Below, piece by piece: positions 53,385-62,368 of a stretch of DNA of 64,000 nt. This stretch comes from Methylotuvimicrobium sp. KM2 (GTDB lineage: Bacteria; Pseudomonadota; Gammaproteobacteria; Methylococcales; Methylomonadaceae): the NCBI RefSeq assembly GCF_038051925.1, contig NZ_CP150634.1, forward strand, positions 3,914,300-3,978,299, in the 5' to 3' direction. The notes under the pieces were generated by a model. The model worked only from the letters and a program-made list of their open reading frames with translations. It had not been told where the DNA came from and searched no databases. The translations under genes and the position numbers were made by a program. The number at the start of each line of letters is the position of its first letter. Position 1 is the first letter of the stretch.

Positions 53385-54752
53385 TTATTCACGCTGTAAC
53401 AGCTCCAAAATCTCCTCGGTTTTTTGCCGCATCAACGCAATATCCCCACGCGATTCGACATTGAGCCGGACGACCGGCTCGGTGTTCGAGAATCGCAGAT
53501 TAAAACGCCAATTGTCGAACTCCAGGCTGATCCCATCGGTTTTATCGACGACAAGCGCATCGCCTTCATAAGCCGCCCTAACCCGCGCGATCGCGCCGAC
53601 CGGATCGGTCAGTTTCGAGTTGATCTCGCCGGACGACGGATACGCTGCGATACGCTGCGCGACCGCTTCGGAAGGGCGGATTTTTTTGACGCACAACAAC
53701 TCCGCGACCAACAGCCACGGAATCATGCCGCTATCGCAATAAGCGAAATCGCGAAAATAATGATGCGCGCTCATCTCTCCCCCGTATACGGCATCTTCGA
53801 GGCGCATGCGTTCCTTGATGAAGGCATGGCCGGTCTTCGACAACACTGGAATGCCGCCCGCCGCGGTCACGACATCGACCGTATTCCAAGTCAATCGAGG
53901 GTCGTGAATGATCTTCGCGCCGGGGTTTTTCTGTAGAAAAGCTTCGGCCAACAGCCCGACGATGTAATACCCCTCGATGAACTGCCCCTTTTCATCGAAC
54001 AAAAAACAGCGATCGAAATCGCCATCCCAAGCGATACCGATATCGGCCCCGTATTCGATGACGGCATTCGCGGTATCGGCGCGGCATTCGGGCAAGAGCG
54101 GATTCGGAATGCCGTTCGGAAAACGACCGTCCGGTTCGTGATGAATCTTGACGAACTCGACCGGCGCACCGGCGGCTTTGAAGCGATCTTCCAAAGCATC
54201 GACCACATGCCCGGCCGCGCCGTTGCCGGCATTGACGACCAATTTGATCGGCGTCAAATTCTGCAAATCGATATAAGTCATCAAATGATCGACATAGCCC
54301 GACAGTATAGAGCGGCGGATCATTGAGCCTTTCTTGACGACCGGCCCAAAATCATTTTGCTCGGCCAGATGCTGTATTTCCTTCAGGCCGGAATCGCCGC
54401 TGATCGGCTTTGCGTGCTCGCGCACCAACTTCATACCGTTGTAATCCATCGGGTTGTGACTAGCGGTCACCTCTATCGCTCCTTGTACTTTCAGCGCCTG
54501 CGCCGCGTAATAGATCTCTTCGGTGCCGGTCATGCCGATGTCGATCACATCGACGCCGGCGTCCATCAAGCCTTCGGCCAATGCAGCCTTGAGCGATTCG
54601 GAAGTCAGCCGCACGTCGCCGCCGACCGCAATCGTCTTGGCCTTCAGGTATTCGCCGCAGGCGCGACCGATTCGATAGGCAATGTCTTCATTGAGCTCTG
54701 TACCCAGTTGACCGCGTATGTCGTAAGCTTTGAAACAAGTGAGTTTTTCCAT
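53385..54752 (-). CDS. manB: Phosphomannomutase (ManB/CpsG type)
   Basis: The 455-residue alpha-D-phosphohexomutase begins [28 protein letters not shown]. The active-site Ser is in [15 protein letters not shown] (about residue 98), the Mg-binding loop is [18 protein letters not shown] and the sugar-binding loop is [14 protein letters not shown]. It converts mannose-6-phosphate to mannose-1-phosphate for GDP-mannose and polysaccharide synthesis. The length matches E. coli CpsG (456). No other polysaccharide gene is adjacent. Confidence 0.9.
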   Translation of the reverse strand: MEKLTCFKAYDIRGQLGTELNEDIAYRIGRACGEYLKAKTIAVGGDVRLTSESLKAALAEGLMDAGVDVIDIGMTGTEEIYYAAQALKVQGAIEVTASHNPMDYNGMKLVREHAKPISGDSGLKEIQHLAEQNDFGPVVKKGSMIRRSILSGYVDHLMTYIDLQNLTPIKLVVNAGNGAAGHVVDALEDRFKAAGAPVEFVKIHHEPDGRFPNGIPNPLLPECRADTANAVIEYGADIGIAWDGDFDRCFLFDEKGQFIEGYYIVGLLAEAFLQKNPGAKIIHDPRLTWNTVDVVTAAGGIPVLSKTGHAFIKERMRLEDAVYGGEMSAHHYFRDFAYCDSGMIPWLLVAELLCVKKIRPSEAVAQRIAAYPSSGEINSKLTDPVGAIARVRAAYEGDALVVDKTDGISLEFDNWRFNLRFSNTEPVVRLNVESRGDIALMRQKTEEILELLQRE

Positions 54753-54820
54753 GATGATTTGATTGGCTGATTTATATTAAGGTTTTGGTCATAAATAACT
54801 TCCCAGCTTTATGAAGGAGT

Positions 54821-54909
54821 CGGTTGCGCGCTTGACAGGTGTCGGCGGCAGGGAGCCGTCGTCAAGCTTACACGGATGTATTTACGGCGTCCTGTCAAGC
54901 GAGTAACCG
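54821..54909 (+). repeat. Family A repeat, empty 89-bp core, upstream of manB
   Basis: The ends are CGGTTGCGCGCTTGACAGG and CCTGTCAAGCGAGTAACCG. Length is exactly the same as the copy at 48875-48963. It is preceded by the ATAAATAACTTCCCAGCTTTATGAAGGAG flank seen upstream of other copies. Confidence 0.85.
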
Positions 54910-54993
54910 CCCCCTCGACAAAGCTCATAACTCCAGGAAGCTATTTATCGCGAAATCCTAAAGTGAATACGCCAGGCGCGGCATACGCCATTG

Positions 54994-55398
54994 TTATCGA
55001 CCCAGCGCGAAGTCTTCAAAAACCGAAGAAGGCGGACTATCGATAAAAATTGTTTCTATCAATGCTTCGGTCAAGGCTACATTCAAAATGACTTCCTCAT
55101 AAAGCCAGTAAAACCAACCGTCGCGATGCACGCGATAACGCCAATTATATCGGCATTGCAGCCAATTGCCGTCTGTCGGTTTTCCGAGCCGCTGCAGCGG
55201 GCGATTTTGATTCGGCGTACCCAAATAAAATGCACTGCCATCATTCGGATTCAACAATAAGCGGTCGCAAATCAAAGACTCATCAAAGAGCGAACAATCG
55301 ATTTTTCTATATTCATCGCCGCCATGAACGTCCAGTAACAAACGCTGCCGCCCCATATCGATAGCTTTCGGTGAAACGACAGGATAGCGGTCCGGCAT
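54994..55398 (-). CDS. Uncharacterised protein, 5' end displaced by repeat insertion
   Basis: A 134-residue frame with no recognised domain. It is rich in aromatic residues in the middle (WLQCRYNWRYRVHRDGWFYWLYEE), with no signal peptide. The frame stays open upstream of its ATG for about 30 more codons. That upstream stretch (SYIVQIVIKQWDK) is repeated 440 bp away behind an ATG (pseudogene fragment 55881-55929). I infer that the gene once began MKSSYIVQ, overlapped the upstream lipoprotein gene by ATGA, and was about 163 residues long. Repeats now separate its start from its body. Whether the internal ATG at 55398 is used is unknown. Confidence 0.6.
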   Translation of the reverse strand: MPDRYPVVSPKAIDMGRQRLLLDVHGGDEYRKIDCSLFDESLICDRLLLNPNDGSAFYLGTPNQNRPLQRLGKPTDGNWLQCRYNWRYRVHRDGWFYWLYEEVILNVALTEALIETIFIDSPPSSVFEDFALGR

Positions 55399-55880
55399 CG
55401 CGGTCCGTTCCAGATAATCCGTCTCGCTTAACCGGCTCTTATCCCACTGCTTGATGACGATCTGTACAATATACGAAGTAATTATTCAGCCCCTACATTT
55501 AAAATAAGCTGGAAATCCACCACCCCCATGCCCATCAAGCTAAAAACAGCCAACCCACATCCACTCTTTCCCAAGTTTCTATACCCGTCGTAGATCAAAA
55601 TTCGGCGCATGGGTGTCCGTTAAAGGACGCCGTGAATACGTCCATGTAAGCTCTAGCCAGCTCCATGCTGGCAAAGCCTTTATGAGCGCCATGGATGGCG
55701 TGAATGTCGATTTTGCAGGAGCAAAAATCGGCCGAACACCCAGGCGCCTCCTCTGGCACTGCCGAAATTTGAAGTGCGAAAGATATATAAAGCATGTAGC
55801 CCGTATGCAGCGTAGCGGAATACGGGAATGGCATGGCTCCGAGCTTCCCGGATGAAGCTTAGCGTAATCCGGGCTACGCT
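55399..55880. repeat. Repeat cluster within the 5' end of the uncharacterised gene
   Basis: Between the two copies of a 38-bp gene segment (55439-55476 and 55883-55920, 35 of 38 identical) lie a family B element (55580-55788) and a REP-like unit GTAGCCCGTATGCAGCG...AATCCGGGCTAC (55798-55877). It contains no gene. Confidence 0.8.
55580..55788. repeat. Family B palindromic element (209 bp)
   Basis: The ends are TATACCCGTCGTAGATCAAA and, at the other side, GCCGAAATTTGAAGTGCGAA followed by AGATATA. It is inverted relative to the 22306-22466 copy. It carries the hairpin module (GATTTTGCAGGAGCAAAAATC) shared with family A. Confidence 0.78.
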
Positions 55881-55929
55881 AGTTATCCCACTGCTTGATG
55901 ACGGCCTGTACAATATATGACGATTTCAT
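55881..55929 (-). pseudogene. Displaced 5' fragment of the uncharacterised gene
   Basis: ATG at 55929-55927 followed by codons MKSSYIVQAVIKQWDN and a TAG. The ATGA overlaps the stop codon of the lipoprotein gene. Its 38-bp segment recurs at 55439-55476, in frame with the 134-residue frame. Confidence 0.72.
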
Positions 55930-56516
55930 TCCCCGGTTTCATCATGACCTAATTCGCAGCCTTCACTGTAGAAATATAATGACGGAAGAAAAGGCAGAAT
56001 ATCGATCGTCAGCGTGGTTTTTTGTTGAAAATCATTGATCGCGCCCTCGATCGTATCCACGAATTGCAATTCGAATTCATTAAGCATGTTTTGCTGACTG
56101 GTTGGGCTATCGGGAAATATCGAATCGCCACCAAGATAGATACCTTTGACCGTTTCTTGCAAGGCCATCGCAGAGATCGCTTCTATTTCACGTTCAAAAT
56201 CGCCGAAAATACGCGCGCCTTCCTTTATTTTGATCCGCTCCACATCGTCGGTATCGGCATAAAGTAAAAACAGCCCTTCCACGCCTTCCCGCTCGTTTTT
56301 GCAGACACCGCCTTCCATGACTCTAACCAAACGCAACTCCCGGCCTCCTTTGACATGCGTCGGCGAAGGAACCTCTTCGGACACATCCATCGGATCGGCT
56401 TGATAAACAGTAAACGCTTCAATTTCCTCATCCACCGTATCTCGGACCGGTTCGGCCGTACATGCCGCCAAGCTAGCGGACACAATCATCATGGCAGCAA
56501 GTACTTTTGGGTTCAT
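55926..56516 (-). CDS. Uncharacterised lipoprotein
   Basis: The 196-residue protein has a lipoprotein signal peptide with lipobox SLAAC (Cys about residue 19). An acidic linker follows (VRDTVDEEIEAFTVYQADPMD), then a globular part with two further cysteines (GGVCKNEREG and YSEGCELGHDE) that could form a disulfide. No domain is recognised. The gene originally ended in an ATGA overlap with the following uncharacterised gene, indicating translational coupling of the pair before the repeat insertion. Confidence 0.75.
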   Translation of the reverse strand: MNPKVLAAMMIVSASLAACTAEPVRDTVDEEIEAFTVYQADPMDVSEEVPSPTHVKGGRELRLVRVMEGGVCKNEREGVEGLFLLYADTDDVERIKIKEGARIFGDFEREIEAISAMALQETVKGIYLGGDSIFPDSPTSQQNMLNEFELQFVDTIEGAINDFQQKTTLTIDILPFLPSLYFYSEGCELGHDETGE

Positions 56517-56627
56517 CGATCACTCCGAATTAACTTAAATATATAACTATAGCTTACCCTCATGCTCAAGCTTCGCCAATTCCCGCCGATAAAATAATTA
56601 ACATTCCCGATCTTTAAGGATAGAGCG

Positions 56628-57683
56628 ATGAAAATCGAACAATCCAATATCCAGCTAAACGCACAACAGACATCAATTAAACAGCACTCTGTGCAAGAAT
56701 CCCTGAACTTTTGGGTCGGCAATCGGCGTCCGGATAGCCTAAGTTCACAAACTCAAACGGCATTCAATCCCACTTTAGCCGACCGGGTAACGCTCAGCGC
56801 TGAAGGTAAAGCCGCCGCCGAAACTCAACAAGCCGAAATCGATCCGGAAAAAGCGCTCGAACACGAACCGCGCTATCAAATCATTAAACGTATGATAGAG
56901 GCATTGACCGGCAAGGAGATCCGGCTTAACCGCTTGGAAGCCTTCGAAGCAAAGCGATCGTTTGAGCCTGGGGCCGCAGCCCCTGCCGACGCACCTAGTG
57001 CCGATCGTCCAGCCGGATTCGGCTTGGAATATGAGCGCCGAGAAACTTATTACGAAGCCGAGCACAGCACATTTTCGGCCAAGGGACTCATCAAAACGAC
57101 AGACGGCAAAGAAATCGCTTTCGATCTTAACCTGGTCATGAGCCGCGAATATTACGAAGATAATTCGGTCAATCTTCGCATGGGCGACGCCGTTATGAAA
57201 GATCCTTTGGTGATCAATTTCGAAGCGGAAGCCGCAAAGTTGACCGACATGAAATTCAGTTTCGACCTGTCATCGAACGGCAGCGCCGAACAAATTTCAT
57301 TCGTCGGTCACGGTAGCGGCTTTTTAGCGCTCGACCGAAATAGCGACGGCATCATCAACAATGGCAGTGAATTGTTCGGGCCGGCAACCGGTAACGGTTT
57401 TGCCGAACTGGCCGCGCACGACCTGGACGGCAACCAATGGATAGATGAAAACGACGCGGTTTATGAGCAATTGCGCATTTGGACCAAGGATAGCAAAGGC
57501 AACGACAAGCTTCACACCTTAGCCGAAAAAAATATCGGCGCGATTTATCTGGGCAATACCGAAACCCCCTTCGAGCTTAAAAATGCTCAAAACCGCCTCG
57601 ACGGACGGGTTTTAACATCAAGTATTTACCTTAGCGAAACCCGCCATGTCGGCACTGTTCAACAAATCGACTTAGCAGTTTGA
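56628..57683 (+). CDS. Uncharacterised protein with EF-hand-like calcium-binding loops
   Basis: The 351-residue protein has no signal peptide. The N-terminal 100 residues are polar and low in structure (Gln/Ala-rich). A middle domain has the segment YEAEHSTFSAKGLIKTTDGKEIAFDLNLVMSREYYED. Near residues 228-290 are loops LDRNSDGIINNGSELFGPATG and HDLDGNQWIDENDAVYEQLRIWTKD. These have the DxDxDG-type spacing seen in RTX/VCBS-associated and dockerin-like calcium loops. Such GSELFG proteins are often exported without a classical signal. AAGGAT 8 bp before the ATG is a good ribosome-binding site. The function is unknown. Confidence 0.72.
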   Translation: MKIEQSNIQLNAQQTSIKQHSVQESLNFWVGNRRPDSLSSQTQTAFNPTLADRVTLSAEGKAAAETQQAEIDPEKALEHEPRYQIIKRMIEALTGKEIRLNRLEAFEAKRSFEPGAAAPADAPSADRPAGFGLEYERRETYYEAEHSTFSAKGLIKTTDGKEIAFDLNLVMSREYYEDNSVNLRMGDAVMKDPLVINFEAEAAKLTDMKFSFDLSSNGSAEQISFVGHGSGFLALDRNSDGIINNGSELFGPATGNGFAELAAHDLDGNQWIDENDAVYEQLRIWTKDSKGNDKLHTLAEKNIGAIYLGNTETPFELKNAQNRLDGRVLTSSIYLSETRHVGTVQQIDLAV

Positions 57684-58324
57684 AACCTGCCGAAAGTTGA
57701 AATGCGAAAGGTATAATCCTAGAAAAAGCATTTCACCATGAAGATCATGAAGAATAGGAAGTTAATTCAATAGCTTATTACGCGTTTGTATAGAACTTTC
57801 ACTCACCAAAAAGGTTAGCGAGAAGGATTTGGTAAGTTCTTGGAATCCTTCATGAACTTCATGTGCTTCATGGTTATACTGCCGAATTCAGGATAATTCG
57901 AAAACCTCTGCGGCTTAAATCGAACGACAAGCATACATGATCGACCAGTAGCACCGTAGCCATTATTGGCTAAAGCTGGATTTAGACTGGCGTAAGTATG
58001 AAATATCACACCGAAATCAATTAATGCCAATTCGGGCGCGGAAATTGCATTGCTGTTGATACAGCAGTTGTATGACGATTTGTCGCATGCCGAAATGATC
58101 GAAAATAAACGGGGATATCAAAAGCACTATGATATCGCGCTAATCCGAAAGCCATCAACCCGCCTCATCTTTGTGCGAATGCACCAAAATAGAGCTTACC
58201 GTTTCAGCGCATTACCCGTTTTGCTTTTGCATCATACGCCCGAAAAGTATTCACCGCTGCTTGTTTCGTTTTTCGCTATCCCCGGGAAACGGCTCAATCG
58301 AATAGGCTTTATAGGATTAATATC
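57684..58324. other. Gap with a 175-bp element before the transglutaminase gene
   Basis: A family B end GCCGAAAGTTGAAATGCGAAAGGTATAAT (57689-57717) is followed directly by the 5-bp-TSD element 57718-57892. I see no gene or recognisable repeat in 57898-58324, apart from ordinary AT-rich sequence that should carry the promoter of the next gene. Confidence 0.65.
57718..57892 (-). mobile_element. MITE-like element, 5-bp TSD family, copy 4 (175 bp)
   Basis: It begins CCTAGAAAAAGCATTTCACC and ends ACTGCCGAATTCAGG, flanked by ATAAT at 57713-57717 and 57893-57897. It is the near-identical reverse of 31559-31733. The left duplication lies at the tip of a family B repeat, so the insertion is into a repeat. 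Confidence 0.87.
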
Positions 58325-61300
58325 ATGACAATTCGCGTGGCCATCAGTCACAAAACCGCTTATCTCTTCGACCGCGCCGTCTCGTTGTCGCCCCATGTGT
58401 TTCGCCTGAGACCGGCGGTGCATTCGAGAACCCCCATCAAGGGTTATTCGTTGCGTATCGAACCCGAAGATCATTTCATCAATTGGCAGCAGGACCCGTT
58501 CGGAAATATTCTGGCCAGGGTCGTGTTTCCGAAAAAAACACGCTCGCTCAAAGTCGAAGTGGAAGTGATCGCCGACATGACGGTTATTAACCCATTCGAT
58601 TTTTTTGTCGAGGAATATGCGCAAAAATACCCTTTTCAATACGATAAACAATTGGCCCGGGAACTGACGCCTTTTTTGGAAGTGACCGAAGACGGCCCTT
58701 TATTGAAACAATGGGTGGCCGATTTTGATTTGACCCCGCGTAACATCAACGATTTTTTGGTCGATTTAAATCGCCAGGTCTTCAAGGATGTCAGCTATAA
58801 CATTCGCATGGAACCCGGCATTCAAACGCCCGAACAAACGCTCGAAAAACGCAACGGTTCATGCCGCGATTCGGGTTGGCTATTGGTTCAGATTCTAAGG
58901 CATCTAGGACTCGCCGCGCGCTTCGTCTCAGGTTATCTGGTGCAACTGACCGCCGACATGAAATCGCTGGACGGCCCGTCAGGTCCCGAGCACGATTTTA
59001 CCGATCTGCATGCCTGGGCCGAGGTATATATTCCCGGCGCGGGTTGGATCGGCCTGGATCCGACTTCCGGCTTGCTGGCCGGAGAGGGTCATATTCCGCT
59101 AGCTTGTACGCCCGACCCGGTTAGCGCGGCGCCGGTCACCGGCGCGACCGACAAGTGCGAAGTCGAATTCGAATTCAGCAATACGGTCATGCGTCTACAC
59201 GAAGACCCGCGTGTCACGAAGCCTTATACCGACGAGCAATGGTACTATATCGATGCGCTCGGCCAACAGGTCGACGCGCAATTGCAGCAAGACGACGTGC
59301 GCTTGACGATGGGCGGCGAGCCGACCTTCGTGTCGATCGACGACATGGAAGGCGCGGAATGGAATACGCGTGCGGACGGCCCGCATAAACGCGAGCGCGC
59401 CCAAGCCTTGACCAAGCGCTTGCGCGACGTGTTCGCGCCGGGTGCGATGTTGCATTACGGCCAAGGCAAATGGTATCCGGGCGAACCCTTGCCGCGTTGG
59501 CAATACGGTATCTTTTGGCGCAAGGACGGCACGCCGATTTGGCGCAACCCCGAATTACTGGCCGATATCAAAATCGATTACGGACATGGGCCCGACCAGG
59601 CCAGGCAATTCGTCGAACACCTGACCCGTCGTTTGGGTTTGACGGGCAGACACATTTCCGCGGCCTACGAAGACGTTTTTTATCACCTTTGGCAAGAAGA
59701 GATGCTGCCGGTCAATATCGACCCGCTACAGTATCGCTTAAAAGATCCGGCCGAACGCAAAACGCTGGCTAAATTATTGGATGCCGGCTTGAACCGACCG
59801 GCCGGCTTCGCGCTTCCGGTTAAATGGAATTGGAGCAAACAATCCTGGCAAAGCGGTCCATGGCAATTCAAACGCGGACAGTTGTTTTTGATTCCCGGTA
59901 ATTCGCCGATGGGTCTGCGCTTGCCGCTCGACAGCTTGCCGTGGGTCGCGCCGGAAAAACGCGAAATAACCCATGAGCGTAGTTTGTTCGAGACGCTGCC
60001 GGAGTTGGGTGACTATTACGGCGAAGTCGCACAACGCTATAGCCATTTTCAAGAAATCGCCGCCAGCCATCCGGAAATCCACGAACAAAGCCCGCCCGCC
60101 GACGCCAAAGACATCGATGTCGTCGAAGTGCCTCATACAGCAATATGCGTCGAGGCTCGCGAAGGGCGAGTCCATGTATTTCTGCCGCCGTTGACGATGC
60201 TCGAGCATTATCTGGAACTGATCGCGGCAATCGAAGCGACCGCCGATCAATTGTCGATTCCGGTCGTACTCGAGGGTTATGAGCCGCCGCGCGATTACCG
60301 CATCGAACGCTTGATGGTCACGCCCGACCCCGGCGTCATCGAGGTCAATATACATCCATCCCGAAGCTGGAAGCAATTGGCCGACAATACGCATATCCTG
60401 TACGATCAGACGCGCCAAGTCCGCTTGGGCACCGAAAAATTCATGCTGGACGGGCGCCATACCGGCACCGGCGGCGGCAATCACATCACGATCGGCGGCG
60501 AAACGCCGGCCGATAGTCCGCTGCTGCGCCGGCCCGATGTATTGCGTAGCTTGATCACTTATTGGCAACATCATCCGGGGCTGTCCTATTTATTCTCCGG
60601 TATGTTCATCGGGCCGACCAGCCAAGCACCGCGTGTCGACGAAGGCCGCGATGAAAAACTCTATGAACTGGAGATCGCGTTTCAACAGATTCCCGAAGGC
60701 GAAGCGCCTTCGCCGTGGTTGATCGATCGCTTATTGCGGCATTTGCTGACTGATATTACCGGCAACACTCACCGAAGCGAGTTTTGTATCGATAAACTGT
60801 ATTCGCCGGACAGCGCTTCCGGACGTCTCGGTATATTGGAACTGCGCGCCTTCGAAATGCCGCCGCATGAGCGCATGGCGCTGGTTCAAGCTTTATTGCT
60901 GCGCTCGCTTGTCGCTTGGTTTTGGCGCGAACCTTACCGGCATAAATTGGTTCGCTGGGGCACCGAACTGCACGACCGTTTTTTATTGCCGCATTATGTC
61001 AGAGAAGACATGCGCCAAGTCGTCGACGATTTGCAGCGCGCCGGCTACCCGTTTCAATTGGACTGGTTCGACCCATTTTTAGAATTCCGCTTTCCGCATT
61101 ACGGCAATACGGTCGTCGAAGGAATCGATTTGGAATTGCGTTTTGCGATCGAACCTTGGCATGTTCTGGGCGAGGAAGTCAGCAATACCGGCACGGCACG
61201 TTTCGTCGACTCGTCGGTCGAACGACTGCAAGTGAAGGTGACCGGGTTGACCGATTCGCGTTATGTGTTGGCTTGTAACGGACGACATGTTCCGCTCAGA

Positions 61301-61708
61301 AATACCGGCCGCAAGGACGAATTCGTCGCCGGAATCCGCTACCGGGCCTGGCAGCCGCCATCGGCGTTGCACCCGACCATAAGCCCGCATACACCCTTGG
61401 TATTCGATATCATCGACACTTGGAACGGACGCGCGATCGGCGGTTGCACCTACTATGTCGCCCACCCGGGCGGCCGCAGTTACGAGACCTTTCCGGTCAA
61501 TGCCTATGAGGCCGAGGCCAGAAGGATTACCCGTTTCTGGAATTACGGACATACGCCGGGTGAGATAGAAAGACCTCCGGTCATTTTGCCGTCCGATAGC
61601 GGAGTCAGTTTCATACCTCATAAGGACCCGCCAAGACCGATGGCGCCGCCGCCCGAGGAACCTAATAAAGAATATCCGTACACGCTCGATTTGAGACGGC
61701 GATATTAA
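58325..61708 (+). CDS. Transglutaminase-like protein with DUF2126 domain
   Basis: The 1127-residue protein begins TIRVAISHKTAYLFDRAVSLSPHVFRLRPAVHSR (bacterial transglutaminase N-terminal domain). A papain-like transglutaminase follows with Cys in RNGSCRDSGWLLVQ (about residue 178), His in DLHAWAEVYIPGAGW (about 229) and Asp in GLDPTSGLLAGEGH. From about residue 300 to the end comes DUF2126 (VRLTMGGEPTFVSIDDMEG, GGGNHITIGGETPADSPLLRRPD). Comparative work groups this protein with circularly permuted ATP-grasp and alpha-E proteins as a predicted peptide-ligase/peptidase system; the product is unknown. The ATP-grasp/alpha-E gene is downstream on the same strand. The transglutaminase is probably cytosolic (no signal peptide). 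Confidence 0.9.
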   Translation: MTIRVAISHKTAYLFDRAVSLSPHVFRLRPAVHSRTPIKGYSLRIEPEDHFINWQQDPFGNILARVVFPKKTRSLKVEVEVIADMTVINPFDFFVEEYAQKYPFQYDKQLARELTPFLEVTEDGPLLKQWVADFDLTPRNINDFLVDLNRQVFKDVSYNIRMEPGIQTPEQTLEKRNGSCRDSGWLLVQILRHLGLAARFVSGYLVQLTADMKSLDGPSGPEHDFTDLHAWAEVYIPGAGWIGLDPTSGLLAGEGHIPLACTPDPVSAAPVTGATDKCEVEFEFSNTVMRLHEDPRVTKPYTDEQWYYIDALGQQVDAQLQQDDVRLTMGGEPTFVSIDDMEGAEWNTRADGPHKRERAQALTKRLRDVFAPGAMLHYGQGKWYPGEPLPRWQYGIFWRKDGTPIWRNPELLADIKIDYGHGPDQARQFVEHLTRRLGLTGRHISAAYEDVFYHLWQEEMLPVNIDPLQYRLKDPAERKTLAKLLDAGLNRPAGFALPVKWNWSKQSWQSGPWQFKRGQLFLIPGNSPMGLRLPLDSLPWVAPEKREITHERSLFETLPELGDYYGEVAQRYSHFQEIAASHPEIHEQSPPADAKDIDVVEVPHTAICVEAREGRVHVFLPPLTMLEHYLELIAAIEATADQLSIPVVLEGYEPPRDYRIERLMVTPDPGVIEVNIHPSRSWKQLADNTHILYDQTRQVRLGTEKFMLDGRHTGTGGGNHITIGGETPADSPLLRRPDVLRSLITYWQHHPGLSYLFSGMFIGPTSQAPRVDEGRDEKLYELEIAFQQIPEGEAPSPWLIDRLLRHLLTDITGNTHRSEFCIDKLYSPDSASGRLGILELRAFEMPPHERMALVQALLLRSLVAWFWREPYRHKLVRWGTELHDRFLLPHYVREDMRQVVDDLQRAGYPFQLDWFDPFLEFRFPHYGNTVVEGIDLELRFAIEPWHVLGEEVSNTGTARFVDSSVERLQVKVTGLTDSRYVLACNGRHVPLRNTGRKDEFVAGIRYRAWQPPSALHPTISPHTPLVFDIIDTWNGRAIGGCTYYVAHPGGRSYETFPVNAYEAEARRITRFWNYGHTPGEIERPPVILPSDSGVSFIPHKDPPRPMAPPPEEPNKEYPYTLDLRRRY

Positions 61709-61857
61709 GATAGCGAGTGTTGGATGCGTTCAAGAACAAAGCAATATTCACCATGAAGCACATGAAGACAATGAAGAAAAAGACTATAAGATCAAAAGTG
61801 TAATTTTTCATGTCGCTTCATGATCTTACTGTGAAAGTACGCGAACCGAAGCGGGTG

Positions 61858-61948
61858 CGGTTGCTCGACCGGCAGGCGTCGGCGGCAGGGAAAGCCGCCG
61901 TCGAGCCTACATGTACGTATTCACGGCGTCCTGTCGGGCGAGTGACCG
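61858..61948 (+). repeat. Family A repeat, empty core (91 bp)
   Basis: The ends are CGGTTGCTCGACCGGCAGG and CCTGTCGGGCGAGTGACCG. No inserted modules apart from two extra bases in the inner hairpin. Confidence 0.85.
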
Positions 61949-62084
61949 TACCCAGCCATCCCTCGCACTTTCATTTGCCGGGGCGATGACAGCTTCTTCA
62001 TGATCGTTACTGTGAAAGTTCGCGGATTTGAAATCTTAATCTAGTTTTTCGATATTCAATACAATGCCGGTTCCGAAGAGGGGG

Positions 62085-62242
62085 CGGTTGCTCGGTCGAC
62101 AGGCGTCGGCGGCAGGGAGCCGCCGTCGAGCCTACATGGACGTATTTACCCAGCACCTAAATAAGCCATGATTTTTAATCATTGCCAAAGACCTATGGAA
62201 TTTAGGTGCTGGGTTTACGGCGTCCTGTCGGGCGAGTGACCG
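62085..62242 (+). repeat. Family A repeat with 65-bp insert only (158 bp)
   Basis: The ends are CGGTTGCTCGGTCGACAGG and CCTGTCGGGCGAGTGACCG. Its length equals 89 bp plus the 65-bp palindrome (62149-62213) plus the 4-bp duplication TTTA (62145-62148, 62214-62217). The inner hairpin module is absent. Confidence 0.9.
62149..62213. mobile_element. 65-bp nested palindromic insert (TTTA duplication)
   Basis: CCCAGCACCTAAAT and ATTTAGGTGCTGGG are the inverted ends, with TTTA at both flanks. The empty counterpart in the adjacent copy reads GTATTCACGGCG. Confidence 0.87.
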
Positions 62243-62368
62243 CACCCTCCCCACCAGAGAACTTTCATTTGCCGAGACGATGGCTAGACCTTCATGAACG
62301 ATATGGTGAAATAATTTTCCAGGATACTCTAACGGAGCCTTTGTGACCCGACTCGATCGAATTAGCCT

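Larger units (their letters stand above)
61709..62368. repeat. Two family A copies in tandem between the transglutaminase and ATP-grasp genes
   Basis: No gene is visible. CACCATGAAGCACATGAAG (61751-61769) with CTTCATGATCTTAC is a decayed palindrome. It is followed by an empty family A core (61858-61948) and a second copy (62085-62242) that carries the 65-bp insert. The two copies adjoin at GATCGTTACTGTGAAAG (62001-62017). The first gives the expected empty form next to a filled one within 200 bp. Confidence 0.82.

Noticed and set aside
57893..58324. Short frame (58050-58328) before the transglutaminase gene
   Set aside because: It overlaps the next start, has no ribosome-binding site or family resemblance, and its composition looks non-coding.
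24806..62242. Family A copies as a CRISPR or attC-like cassette array
   Set aside because: Copies are scattered over 37 kb in both orientations and not regularly spaced; no integrase gene or cassette genes lie between them.
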